From HGM04593 sp045631905 (GTDB lineage Bacteria > Bacteroidota > Bacteroidia > Bacteroidales > Bacteroidaceae): DNA of 64,000 bases. Under the pieces are notes generated by a model, which was given only the letters and a program-made list of their open reading frames with translations, made no database searches and was not told where the DNA came from. The translations under genes were made by a program, and so were the position numbers. Every line of letters begins with the position of its first letter. The first letter of the stretch is position 1. Where the stretch lies: the NCBI GenBank assembly GCA_045631905.1, contig JAZQVO010000038.1, forward strand, positions 23,932 to 87,931, given 5' to 3'. Of the stretch, positions 30,443 through 38,877 are shown one piece after another.

Positions 30443-30471
30443 CCACGCTTTGAGCACTGCTCAAAGCGTGG
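30443..30471. terminator. Hairpin after the RND operon
   Basis: 14-bp perfect stem (CCACGCTTTGAGCA / TGCTCAAAGCGTGG) closing on a single C. On the minus strand it is followed by a T-rich stretch; on the plus strand there is no T-run. It separates the RND gene from the PII-like gene. Confidence 0.6.
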
Positions 30472-30493
30472 ATAAGAAAAAAAGAGAAACAAG

Positions 30494-30787
30494 ATGAAAA
30501 GTTTATTCATAACATTCGATATCTCGCACAAAGAAGCATTAATAAACATGCTCACCCACAACAACTGTCGCGGATACTCATTTTTCGACCAAGTGCAAGG
30601 CCGTGGCTCGGTAAACGGCGAGCCCCACTTAGGCTCACACGCATGGCCCTCTATGGGAGCAGCCATAATTGCTATTGTAGAAGACAAAAAAATCCCCACC
30701 CTCCTAAAAGAGATTGAAGCAATAGACAAAGCAACCCCCATGCTAGGCCTTCGCGCTTTTGTTTGGAACATAGAACAACAATATTAA
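30494..30787 (+). CDS. Small PII-like (ferredoxin-fold) protein
   Basis: 97 residues. MKSLFITFDISHKEALINML, then GYSFFDQVQGRGSVNGEPHL and AAIIAIVEDKKIPTLLKEIE, give the beta-alpha-beta pattern of small GlnB/PII-like proteins. Related proteins (DUF3240-like) are often encoded beside RND pumps. It lacks the uridylylation tyrosine loop of true nitrogen-regulatory PII. It lies 132 bases after the RND permease gene, across a hairpin, and has its own strong terminator. A regulatory or metal/ligand-sensing role tied to the pump is possible. Confidence 0.6.
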   Translation: MKSLFITFDISHKEALINMLTHNNCRGYSFFDQVQGRGSVNGEPHLGSHAWPSMGAAIIAIVEDKKIPTLLKEIEAIDKATPMLGLRAFVWNIEQQY

Positions 30788-30813
30788 GGTTAAAACGATA
30801 AATTGCATAATTA

Positions 30814-30860
30814 TAAAGTATCTGCACCATGTACATTTTGTACATGGTGCAGATACTTTA
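30814..30860 (+). terminator. Terminator after the PII-like gene
   Basis: 22-bp perfect stem with a TTT loop (left arm 30814-30835, right arm 30839-30860), 27 bases after the stop codon. Confidence 0.75.
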
Positions 30861-30995
30861 ATACATGAGCCTATTAAAAACAAACAGCAACTATCCAAAG
30901 TGCAACATCGTTACAAAACAACGCCCTACCTGTTTTTTTTACATAAACCCACACAAATATTACAGCAAAAAGCATATATATACAAATAAAAAATA

Positions 30996-31003
30996 TAGCT
31001 TTG
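30996..31003 (+). promoter_or_regulatory. -7 box for the secreted 31.0-kb gene
   Basis: TAGCTTTG matches TAnnTTTG exactly, 27 bases before the start codon. A -33 is not obvious in the AT-rich sequence upstream. Confidence 0.45.
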
Positions 31004-31030
31004 TAAAATAAACACAAAAACTAGAGACCT

Positions 31031-31744
31031 ATGCCTATGAAAAACTTTACTTCACTAATTATTTTGTTGCTCATCTTCACAACAACCCTCACGGCACAGA
31101 ACCACCCCTTCACACTCACCAAGGCAGGTGAAGAGCCCGTGCTCTACATAATTCACAGTGGTCGTAATGGTGGAAACGGCGGGGAGAACGACTACGTATT
31201 CGTAAATCTCAAAGCCTACAACTCCGAAGGTCTAGGCCTCACCAGACGTGCACCAACCGAATTCTTTAACAGATACCTTGAACAACTTTGGTACTTTATG
31301 GAAGGCGAAGATGGCAATATCATCATTAAATCGGCCTACGACAACGGGCTGATAGCCGTCACAAACACAACCGACAAGGCCAAGTGCGCAAAGATATTGA
31401 GCGAAGAAGAGGCCACAGGAACATATCACACATGGATACTCAACAACACCAACGGTTTCTACGCCTTCCAAACATCGGACCAACGTACCTACCTCAGCCA
31501 CAATGGCAACTGGCAAACCGGAGGCCAGTTTATGGGCCTCTATAATGCCAACGGCTCAAAAGACGAAGGCTCACGAGTATTCATTGAAAAAGCACCCGAC
31601 GGAATAAGCACAAACATAGAAAACATCATAACCGAAGCCAAAGAGAAAGAACCCATAATATTCAGCCTCACAGGCCTCAGAGTAAAAAAAATCACACACC
31701 CCGGCATCTACATCATCAATGGTAAAAAAGTTGTGATTAAGTGA
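31031..31744 (+). CDS. Secreted protein with beta-trefoil-like body and C-terminal sorting-type tag
   Basis: 237 residues; the start is the MPMKNF Met, or the Met two codons later. Signal peptide ends TTTLTAQ. The middle (VLYIIHSGRNGGNGGENDYV, QLWYFMEGEDGNIIIKSAYD, HTWILNNTNGFYAFQTS) has the repeated Trp/Tyr turns of ricin-like beta-trefoils. The end, IFSLTGLRVKKITHPG then IYIINGKKVVIK, is the short tag seen at the C-terminus of many secreted Bacteroidales proteins (I-x-x-L-x-G-x-x-V...G-I-Y-I-x-N-G-K-K). Its last codons form the first bases of an 80-bp tandem repeat. Ligand and role unknown. Confidence 0.65.
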   Translation: MPMKNFTSLIILLLIFTTTLTAQNHPFTLTKAGEEPVLYIIHSGRNGGNGGENDYVFVNLKAYNSEGLGLTRRAPTEFFNRYLEQLWYFMEGEDGNIIIKSAYDNGLIAVTNTTDKAKCAKILSEEEATGTYHTWILNNTNGFYAFQTSDQRTYLSHNGNWQTGGQFMGLYNANGSKDEGSRVFIEKAPDGISTNIENIITEAKEKEPIIFSLTGLRVKKITHPGIYIINGKKVVIK

Positions 31745-31921
31745 GAGTAGCGATAATTAAGCTTGCTTAAATGAGCGCTACCGAACGACAACAACTTCGC
31801 CGAAGGCAAAGTGTGATTAAGTGAGAGTAGCGATAATTAAGCTTGCTTAAATGAGCGCTACCGAACGACAACAACTTCGCCGAAGGCAAAGTGTGATTAA
31901 GTGAGAGTAGCGATAATTAAG
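31733..31921. repeat. 2.4-copy tandem repeat of 80 bp
   Basis: Units at 31733-31812 and 31813-31892 are identical; a third starts at 31893 and stops at about 31921. The first 12 bases of each unit (GTGATTAAGTGA) are the last codons and stop of the preceding gene. Each full unit contains an inverted repeat (TAGCG ... TTAAGC-TT-GCTTAA ... CGCTA). A duplicated 3'-UTR hairpin is the simplest reading. Confidence 0.9.
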
Positions 31922-31924
31922 CAA

Positions 31925-31971
31925 ATATCACAAATATAGACAAGCCTGGGGCTTGTCTATATTTGTGATAT
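31925..31971. terminator. Long hairpin between the secreted gene and the DUF4105 gene
   Basis: 22-bp perfect stem (31925-31946 / 31950-31971) with a 3-base loop, immediately after the broken third repeat copy. Confidence 0.75.
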
Positions 31972-32025
31972 ACCCACCCACCATACAAAAAAGAGCAAAG
32001 CAACAAAAAATCGCGCAAAAAGTTG

Positions 32026-32033
32026 TATCTTCG
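32026..32033 (+). promoter_or_regulatory. -7-like box before the DUF4105 gene
   Basis: TATCTTCG, 23 bases before the start codon. It has the same one-base variant of TAnnTTTG as the boxes before the GH110 and S41 protease genes. Confidence 0.4.
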
Positions 32034-32056
32034 CAACCGCAAACGAAAAAGATACA

Positions 32057-33229
32057 ATGAAAATCACAGCAATAAAAAAAATCGCAATAATAGCAAGCCT
32101 GTTGCTCACACTCATTGCACAACCCATGAAAGCCGACAACAGCCGCGTGAGCCTACTCACATGCTCACCGGGTGAAGAGGTTTACGCACTTTTCGGGCAC
32201 ACAGCACTGCGCTACACCAACCCCGACAGAGGCGAAGACATTGTATTCAACTACGGCATATTCAACTTCAACACACCCAACTTTGTGTGGCGTTTCATCT
32301 TGGGAGAGACCGACTACATAGTATCGACAACCCCCTACCCCTACTTTTTGTACGAATACCACATGCGAGGCTCGGGAGTTACCGAGCAAGTTCTTGCACT
32401 CGACTCATTACAAAAAGAGAGACTATACAACACCCTTATAACAAACTGCCAACCACAAAACCGCACCTACCGCTACAACTACTTCTACAACAACTGCACC
32501 ACCAAGGTACGTGACAAGATAGAAGAACAAGCAACCATCACAGGCTACACAGGCAACACGCAAGCACAAACCATACGCGAAGCACTCTCGCAATACACAA
32601 CCGTACAACCATGGACAGCCTTCGGCATAGACCTTCTTTTAGGAGCCGAGGTAGACCAACCGGCAACACGCGAAGTACTACAATTTCTACCCCAATATTT
32701 GAAAAACGACCTCTCCACAGCAAACATAAATGGCACCCCCCTTGTGAGCACAACCAAAGAGCTGTTGCAACCACAAGCAAAAGAAAAGAACCTCAACCAC
32801 TTTACCCCCTTCAACAGCGCACTGCTCACACTGCTCTTCACCATGATAATTATGCTGTGCGAGGTGCGCAGTCGCAAACTCTTTTGGGGCTACGACACAC
32901 TCATGTTACTCATTCAAGGAGTTGCAGGAGTAATACTCCTGTTCATGGCACTCTTTTCTCAACACCCCGCCGTAGACAGCAACTACCTACTAATATGGAT
33001 CAACCCCCTCCCCCTGGTGCTGATACCAATAGTAATATACAACGCCGTGAAACAAAAACCCATGACAATATTATGGGTGCAAACAGCCATGATAATAACA
33101 TTTATCATCACAGCCCCTTTTGTACCCCAAGCATACCCCACACCCATATACATCTTTGCAACAGCCTACCTGGTACGTTCAATATTCCACATATACCGTT
33201 TAAAGATATGCGATTTAAGCCTGTATTAA
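32057..33229 (+). CDS. DUF4105 (Lnb-like) membrane protein
   Basis: 390 residues. Signal peptide (LLLTLIAQPMKADN), then the DUF4105 domain with SLLTCSPGEEVYALFGHTAL, FVWRFILGETDYIVSTTPYP and FYNNCTTKVRD; the conserved Cys/His/Asn residues resemble a papain/NlpC-like fold. The C-terminal 130 residues contain four or five membrane helices. The family is common in Bacteroidota, of unknown activity, and faces the periplasm. The stop overlaps the next gene's start by 22 bases. Confidence 0.85.
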   Translation: MKITAIKKIAIIASLLLTLIAQPMKADNSRVSLLTCSPGEEVYALFGHTALRYTNPDRGEDIVFNYGIFNFNTPNFVWRFILGETDYIVSTTPYPYFLYEYHMRGSGVTEQVLALDSLQKERLYNTLITNCQPQNRTYRYNYFYNNCTTKVRDKIEEQATITGYTGNTQAQTIREALSQYTTVQPWTAFGIDLLLGAEVDQPATREVLQFLPQYLKNDLSTANINGTPLVSTTKELLQPQAKEKNLNHFTPFNSALLTLLFTMIIMLCEVRSRKLFWGYDTLMLLIQGVAGVILLFMALFSQHPAVDSNYLLIWINPLPLVLIPIVIYNAVKQKPMTILWVQTAMIITFIITAPFVPQAYPTPIYIFATAYLVRSIFHIYRLKICDLSLY

Positions 33230-34758
33230 TTACCCTCCTTTCGGTGCTTGCCTTTGTGCAAGCCGGTGCACAAGAAAAAATAGAGTCGCCCAAGTTATTG
33301 GTAACAATAACCATAGACCAACTGCGTAGCGACTTCATGTACGAATTTGAAGACCTCTACACCCCCGACGGCTTTAAAAAACTCCTTGCAGGCGGGCGTG
33401 TCTACCCCAACTCATACTACGCCTTCGAAAACATCGACCGCGCCTCAGCAGCCGCAACACTTGCAACCGGCACCAACCCCTACACCCACGGCATTGTCGG
33501 CGAGCAGTGGCTCGACCGCGCATCGTTGCGCATAGTAAACAGCACCGACGACAGCAAGCGACAAGGCCTCTACACCAACAGCAAAGTATCCCCCATAAAA
33601 CTAAAAGCAATCTCACTATCCGACGAGATAAGACGCGCCACACGAGGCAAAGCACAAATTTGCGCAATAGCCCCCAACTGCGACATGGCAGTGATGCAAG
33701 GTGGCCACGACGCCAACATCGTACTGTGGAAAAACGACGACACCGGCTACTGGTGCAGTTCGTCATACTACGGGCTGTTCCCCGAGTGGGCCGTAAAGAT
33801 GAATAAAAAATTTGTTGGTCGCGACAGCAAGTGGGAACCCATGTACCCCACCGAGCTATACAACAACTTCGGCGAGAAAGCCCCCAAACAATTCACATAC
33901 AACTTCAACGGGAAAACCGACGTGCGCAACTACAAAACAAGCGCATGCATCAACGACGAGATAAACGAGATGGCAATAGCCTGCCTGAGAAACAGCGACA
34001 TGGGGCTCGACAACATCGTAGACATGCTCTCCATAACCTACTACGCCGGAAACTACAACAACGTATCCATGGAGGACCGCCCCATCGAGATACAAGACAT
34101 ATATACACGCCTCGACAAAAACATTGCCGACCTATTAAAAGAGCTCGACCGACGCATAGGCCTGCAAAACGTCGTAATATCGGTAGCCTCAACAGGCTAT
34201 GTAGTCGAGGACGACTCAAACGACGAAAAATACCGCCTACCCTCGGGCACAATACACATGGACCGCATACAAGCCCTGCTGAATGTCTACCTGAGCGCAC
34301 TCTTCGGCAAAGGCAACTACATCGACGGTTTCTACAACTCAGAGTTCTACCTCAACCGCAAGATGCTCGAACAGACAAAGCTCAACAAAGTTGATGTTGT
34401 GTCACACGCCGTAGAGTTTTTAAAATCGGTCGATGGTGTCGAGGACGTCTTCACCATATACAGGCTTGGAGGCATGCTAAGCCCCGAGCTACAATATGTG
34501 AAAAACGGCTACAATGCCAAATGCTCGGGCGACATATGGCTACGCCTCATGCCCGGGTGGAAGATGGCCAAAGACGTAGTGTCGGCAACAAACCTCGTAC
34601 GTCGTAGCCCCGTAACCTTCCCCATTATCGTATACGGAGCCGGTGTCGATGCAAAGGTGATAGAAGATTTTACCCCCGCCAACATTCTGGCACCCGAACT
34701 TGCCAACATTTTGCACATACGTCGCCCCAACGACAACTGTTTGCGCATTTTCAAGTAA
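33208..34758 (+). CDS. Alkaline-phosphatase-superfamily (PafA-fold) protein lacking metal ligands
   Basis: 516 residues from the ATG at 33208, chosen because a signal peptide (LSVLAFVQAGAQ) follows directly; the frame is open further upstream but only inside the previous gene. The fold is that of PafA phosphatases: VTITIDQLRSDFM holds the first metal Asp, and DRASAAATLATGTNPYTHGI aligns with the nucleophile loop. Compared from memory with PafA, the nucleophile Thr is Ser, the D-x-x-x-H ligand pair falls in ITYYAGNYNN (both lost), the D-H-G pair reads STG, and the last His is missing. It is probably a catalytically dead periplasmic or surface protein. Overlaps the DUF4105 gene by 22 bases, suggesting translational coupling. 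Confidence 0.75.
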   Translation: MRFKPVLITLLSVLAFVQAGAQEKIESPKLLVTITIDQLRSDFMYEFEDLYTPDGFKKLLAGGRVYPNSYYAFENIDRASAAATLATGTNPYTHGIVGEQWLDRASLRIVNSTDDSKRQGLYTNSKVSPIKLKAISLSDEIRRATRGKAQICAIAPNCDMAVMQGGHDANIVLWKNDDTGYWCSSSYYGLFPEWAVKMNKKFVGRDSKWEPMYPTELYNNFGEKAPKQFTYNFNGKTDVRNYKTSACINDEINEMAIACLRNSDMGLDNIVDMLSITYYAGNYNNVSMEDRPIEIQDIYTRLDKNIADLLKELDRRIGLQNVVISVASTGYVVEDDSNDEKYRLPSGTIHMDRIQALLNVYLSALFGKGNYIDGFYNSEFYLNRKMLEQTKLNKVDVVSHAVEFLKSVDGVEDVFTIYRLGGMLSPELQYVKNGYNAKCSGDIWLRLMPGWKMAKDVVSATNLVRRSPVTFPIIVYGAGVDAKVIEDFTPANILAPELANILHIRRPNDNCLRIFK

Positions 34759-34798
34759 CAATAACCCGATAGAATATCGAAAAACCGATAATTTGCAG

Positions 34799-34806
34799 TA
34801 TCTTTG
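34799..34806 (+). promoter_or_regulatory. -7 box before coaX
   Basis: TATCTTTG is an exact consensus match, 23 bases before the TTG start of coaX. Confidence 0.5.
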
Positions 34807-34829
34807 CACCGCAAAATAAAACCGAAGAC

Positions 34830-35558
34830 TTGAACTTAGTAATAGACATAGGAAACAACAGTGCTAAATTCTTTCTCTTCAACGGAGAACAGCTCATACT
34901 TCACACTCGAAGAAAGGGGGAGTATGCAGAATTATTAGAGCAATGGAACACAACCTACGGCATTGAAAGAGCCATCGTCTCCACCGTAGTAGACCTTGCC
35001 CCCGAGCAAAAAACACTGATTGAAAATTACGGGTTTCCCGTCACATGGTTCAGCAACACCACCCCCATGCCCATAGGCATAAAATACCGCACACCCCACA
35101 CCTTGGGTTGCGACCGTCTTGCGGCGGCAATAGGTGCCATGTACAGCGCACCCGGGCAAAACCTCCTTGTGATAGACGCCGGCAGTGCCATCACAATCGA
35201 TTTTGTCGATAAAGAGGGAAATTTCTGCTGTGGGAACATAGCTCCGGGCGTAAACATGAGACTAAAAGCCCTGCACACCTTTACATCGCGCCTACCACAA
35301 ATAAGCAAAGAGGGCGACACCCCATCACTCGGATACGACACCGAAACCGCTATACGAAGCGGGGTAATCAGAGGCATCTGCCACGAAATAGACGGGTACA
35401 TTAACGAAATAAGAGAAAAAAAAGGTGAAGTTTTTGTTTTTTTAACGGGTGGAGACGAAAAAACATTGATTGGTAACATAAAAAATCGCATCTTTGCCGA
35501 TAAATTTCTCGTAGCAAAGGGATTGAACAGAATTTTGGCATACTATGGCAATAAATAA
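34830..35558 (+). CDS. coaX: Type III pantothenate kinase
   Basis: 242 residues; phosphorylates pantothenate, the first step of coenzyme A synthesis, in the cytoplasm. The start codon is TTG, chosen because the first residues (MNLVIDIGNNSAKFFLF) are the phosphate-binding strand of the family and nothing in frame upstream fits. Other ASKHA motifs are TLGCDRLAAAIGA, VIDAGSAITIDFVD, APGVNMRLKAL and VFLTGGDEKTL. It overlaps the OMP gene by 14 bases and leads a run of envelope genes. Confidence 0.95.
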   Translation: MNLVIDIGNNSAKFFLFNGEQLILHTRRKGEYAELLEQWNTTYGIERAIVSTVVDLAPEQKTLIENYGFPVTWFSNTTPMPIGIKYRTPHTLGCDRLAAAIGAMYSAPGQNLLVIDAGSAITIDFVDKEGNFCCGNIAPGVNMRLKALHTFTSRLPQISKEGDTPSLGYDTETAIRSGVIRGICHEIDGYINEIREKKGEVFVFLTGGDEKTLIGNIKNRIFADKFLVAKGLNRILAYYGNK

Positions 35559-36789
35559 ACGACTATTAATCTTAATAATTTCAATAATCGCCCTTTTCGG
35601 GTCAGCACACGCCGACAACGGAATAAACTCGCCGTACTCACGCTACGGCCTTGGCATTTTATCCGACCAAAACCTCGGCGTGAACCGTCAGTTGGGAGGC
35701 TTGGGTTATGCACTCAGCAGCCACAACTACATAAACCTGCTCAACCCGGCATCATTCGCAAAGGCCGACACAATAACCATGTTGTTCGAGGGCGGTTTCT
35801 CGTTGCAAAACGTAAACTTCAAAGAGGGTAACGTGCAGAAAAATGCCAAAAACGCAAGTTTCGACTACTTAGCAATGCAGTTTCGCGCATTCAAGAACGT
35901 GGGTATAAGTTTAGGCTGCCTACCCTACTCAAACGTAGGATACTCGTTTGCCACCAAAAGCAAAGAAAGCGGTAAAGAGACCACAAGCAACTACAACGGC
36001 GAGGGCGGAATATACCAACCCTACATAGGTATAGGTTGGTCACCTGTAAAAAACCTCTCGATAGGAGCCATGGCATCGTACATATACGGCGACATCACAC
36101 ACACCATATACAACAACTTCAGCGAGTCGGCCATAACCGACATGCAACGTGCGTATAACGTCAAAGTACGAAGCTATAAATTAGATTTTGGAGCACAATA
36201 CAGCTTCAACACCGGTAAAAAGCACAATTTCACACTAGGAGCAGTATACTCACTTGGGCACGACCTCAACGCCGAAGCCATGGAAATTACCACAATAACC
36301 ACATCGGACACCACAAAAATAGACGGAGCCTTCAAGCTCCCCCACACCATAGGTGCCGGAATTTTGTACAACTACAACAACAAATGGAAGTTCGGTGTAG
36401 ATTACACCTACCAAAAATGGGGAGCAGTGGATTTCTTTGACTACGACAAGGGAGCCGACCGAAGCAAAATCTCGGCAGGTATAGAATACTCACCCGGCAA
36501 CATGCTCTCGCGCAACATCTTCAAAAAGATGCAATACCGCATGGGAGCATACTATGCACAGCCCTACACCGAGATCGAAGGACAAAAAGGGTGCAAAGAA
36601 TATGGAGTGAGCGCAGGTTTCTCGTTCCCCATAATAAACCACATCAACAACCGCTCCATGGTACATGTATCGGGCCAGGTGGTACGTGTAGAGCCTCAAA
36701 GCCCCGGCATGATAGCCGAGACATGCCTTCGTCTCAACATAGGCATCACCTTCAACGAAAATTGGTTCATGCAATTGAAATTAAGATAA
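35545..36789 (+). CDS. Outer-membrane beta-barrel protein
   Basis: 414 residues. Signal peptide (IIALFGSAHADNG), then INSPYSRYGLGIL and a body of alternating amphipathic strands with aromatic girdle residues (YQPYIGIGWSPVKNLSIGAM, WKFGVDYTYQKWGAVDFF), ending in the strand NWFMQLKLR. It resembles the FadL/PorV-like barrels of Bacteroidota, but I cannot say more. It overlaps coaX and is 16 bases before the TPR gene, in a conserved-looking envelope-biogenesis cluster with lptC. Confidence 0.75.
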   Translation: MAINKRLLILIISIIALFGSAHADNGINSPYSRYGLGILSDQNLGVNRQLGGLGYALSSHNYINLLNPASFAKADTITMLFEGGFSLQNVNFKEGNVQKNAKNASFDYLAMQFRAFKNVGISLGCLPYSNVGYSFATKSKESGKETTSNYNGEGGIYQPYIGIGWSPVKNLSIGAMASYIYGDITHTIYNNFSESAITDMQRAYNVKVRSYKLDFGAQYSFNTGKKHNFTLGAVYSLGHDLNAEAMEITTITTSDTTKIDGAFKLPHTIGAGILYNYNNKWKFGVDYTYQKWGAVDFFDYDKGADRSKISAGIEYSPGNMLSRNIFKKMQYRMGAYYAQPYTEIEGQKGCKEYGVSAGFSFPIINHINNRSMVHVSGQVVRVEPQSPGMIAETCLRLNIGITFNENWFMQLKLR

Positions 36790-36805
36790 CAAAACAAATA
36801 AGAAA

Positions 36806-38245
36806 ATGAAAAAAGGAATTTTATTACTCATGACACTTGCCGTTTCGTGCCTTTACGCACAAAACGGAATCACCAACGAGCACCGTTTCGGTGTTGGTGA
36901 GGACAGCACAAAATGTTTGGAACACATCTTCCTTGTAAACCAAGCCATGAAACCCAAAGCACCCGCATACGACGCGTGCAAAGATGCATACTCAATGTGG
37001 AAAGAGCTTTTCACAAACTACCCCGTAGCACGTGTAGATACATACACCAACGGAATAAAGCTACTTAAAGGCCTCATCGCCAAAGAGCCCGATGCACAGA
37101 TGAAAGCACAATACATCAACGAGCTCATGGAGGTATACGACCAAGAGATAAAATATATCGACTACTTGCAGGAGATAACCAAGACAAAATTGTCGGCAGG
37201 TACAATCCTTGGCAAAAAAGCTATCGACTACATGCAGATAGTACCCGATGCAAACCCCGACAGCATCTACTCAATGCTTGCAAAATCGGTAGCCATAGAG
37301 CAAGGAAACTCAGAGTTCAACATCACCACACAGTTCATGAAACAGTCGGCACTCAAATACAAGAGAGACAAAGAGAACCACGGTGAGCAAATTATCGAGG
37401 ACTACCTGAACGCATCGGTATACATTGTAGAGGTACTCGACAAATATAATGAGCGCATAGAGCACTACACAAAGAAATTTGCCGAGACAGGCGACCCCAA
37501 AGACAGCACATACATCGAAGGTTACAGCAAAAACATCGACAACGCACGCATCTCGCGCAACAACATCGATGCTTACTTCATCAACAGCGGCGCAGCAAAA
37601 TGCGAAGACCTGAACACCATCTATGCAACAAAGATCGAGGAGAACAAAACCAACATAGAATACCTCAACAAGGTAATCTCGGTGATGGGCATGCTTAAAT
37701 GTACCAACGAAGACTCATACCTGCAAGCGGCAGAATACGCCCTTGCCATCGAGCCCACAGCCAAAGCAGCCATGGGTTGCGGTTACCGCTACTTTAAAAG
37801 AGGCGAGAGCGAGAAGGCTATGGAGTTGTTCGAGCAAGCCATCGAGCTCGAAACAAGTGTCACCAACAAAGCCGACATGTGCTACAAGGTTGGTGCAATA
37901 CATTACAGCTTAAAGAATTACAGCAAAGCTCGCACATATGCACAAAAGGCAATCGCCCTTAACTCAAAATATGGTCAGCCCTACATTCTTATAGCACAGT
38001 GCTATGCGGCAACCCCCAACTGGAGCGACGATGCCGTACTTAACCGTTGCACCTACTATGCAGCCCTCGACAAGCTCTACCGCGCCAAAGCAGTAGACCC
38101 CTCATGCAAACGCGAGGCCGACAAGCTCATCGGTGCATACAACGGATACCTTCCCGAAGCCGCCGACCTTTTCATGAAAGGTTATAAGAGTGGCGATGTA
38201 GTAACAATTGGCGGTTGGATAAATGAAAAAGCAACAGTTCGCTAA
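36806..38245 (+). CDS. Exported tetratricopeptide-repeat protein
   Basis: 479 residues with a signal peptide (LAVSCLYAQNG). TPR-type units are clear in the last third: ALAIEPTAKAAMGCGYRYFK, RGESEKAMELFEQAIELE, NYSKARTYAQKAIALNSKYG. The first part is helical with irregular repeats. Probably periplasmic, as a scaffold for envelope assembly. The stop overlaps the start of lptC by 23 bases. Confidence 0.75.
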   Translation: MKKGILLLMTLAVSCLYAQNGITNEHRFGVGEDSTKCLEHIFLVNQAMKPKAPAYDACKDAYSMWKELFTNYPVARVDTYTNGIKLLKGLIAKEPDAQMKAQYINELMEVYDQEIKYIDYLQEITKTKLSAGTILGKKAIDYMQIVPDANPDSIYSMLAKSVAIEQGNSEFNITTQFMKQSALKYKRDKENHGEQIIEDYLNASVYIVEVLDKYNERIEHYTKKFAETGDPKDSTYIEGYSKNIDNARISRNNIDAYFINSGAAKCEDLNTIYATKIEENKTNIEYLNKVISVMGMLKCTNEDSYLQAAEYALAIEPTAKAAMGCGYRYFKRGESEKAMELFEQAIELETSVTNKADMCYKVGAIHYSLKNYSKARTYAQKAIALNSKYGQPYILIAQCYAATPNWSDDAVLNRCTYYAALDKLYRAKAVDPSCKREADKLIGAYNGYLPEAADLFMKGYKSGDVVTIGGWINEKATVR

Positions 38246-38807
38246 TAAGCGCAAAAACACCACCGGTACAACAATCGCAATTATTGCGATTGTTGTACTG
38301 TTTTTTCAAATTTCTTGCTCCGAAGGCAAGAAAAGCAATATTGCCCCCTTTGAAGAGCCCGACTCCGTAGCCATGATGAGCACATACGGAGTAAGCACAC
38401 TCATCAGCGATTCGGGGCGCATAAGTTACAGAATCGATGCCGAAGAGTGGTTTGTGTACGACAAACGCAACCCACCCCACTGGGCATTCGAAAAAGGAGC
38501 ATACCTCGAAAAATATGACAGAAACATGAACGTCGAAGCTGTCATAAAATGCGACACAGCCTATTTTTACACCGACACACAACTGTGGAAACTGATAGGC
38601 AACGTAGATATACGCAACATAAAACAAGAAAAATTCTTCACCGACCTCCTCTTTTGGAGCCAAAAGGAGAAACGCATATACTCCGACGCCTACATAAAGA
38701 TAGAGCAACAAGACCAAATAACCGAAGGCTACGGCTTCACAGCCGACCAAAACCTCGATACCTGGCAGATAAAGAACACCAAAGGAATATACCCCATCGG
38801 AGACTGA
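38223..38807 (+). CDS. lptC: LPS export protein LptC
   Basis: 194 residues. An N-terminal membrane segment (TTIAIIAIVVLFFQISCSE) is followed by the LptC/OstA-type beta-jellyroll: YGVSTLISDSGRISYRIDAE, GAYLEKYDRNMNVEAVIKCD, LWKLIGNVDIRN, ITEGYGFTADQ. LptC links the LptBFG transporter to LptA in moving lipopolysaccharide across the periplasm. The segment contains an ISC triad, so a lipoprotein form is possible. Translationally coupled to the TPR gene. Confidence 0.85.
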   Translation: MKKQQFANKRKNTTGTTIAIIAIVVLFFQISCSEGKKSNIAPFEEPDSVAMMSTYGVSTLISDSGRISYRIDAEEWFVYDKRNPPHWAFEKGAYLEKYDRNMNVEAVIKCDTAYFYTDTQLWKLIGNVDIRNIKQEKFFTDLLFWSQKEKRIYSDAYIKIEQQDQITEGYGFTADQNLDTWQIKNTKGIYPIGD

Positions 38808-38877
38808 CACATAGCTTTGGAACACTATTTACAAAACAGAGATAAATTCACAAGAGACCTTAACCGCCTCTAAAAAA

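Noticed and set aside
31733..31921. CRISPR-like array
   Set aside because: The units are directly adjacent 80-bp copies without variable spacers, and no cas genes are present.
32611..33207. Upstream extension of the PafA-fold protein frame
   Set aside because: This stretch is another frame of the DUF4105 gene; the signal peptide begins at 33208.
33208..34758. Annotation as an active alkaline phosphatase
   Set aside because: The DHG pair and the other metal ligands expected in this superfamily are not present, so only the fold is claimed.
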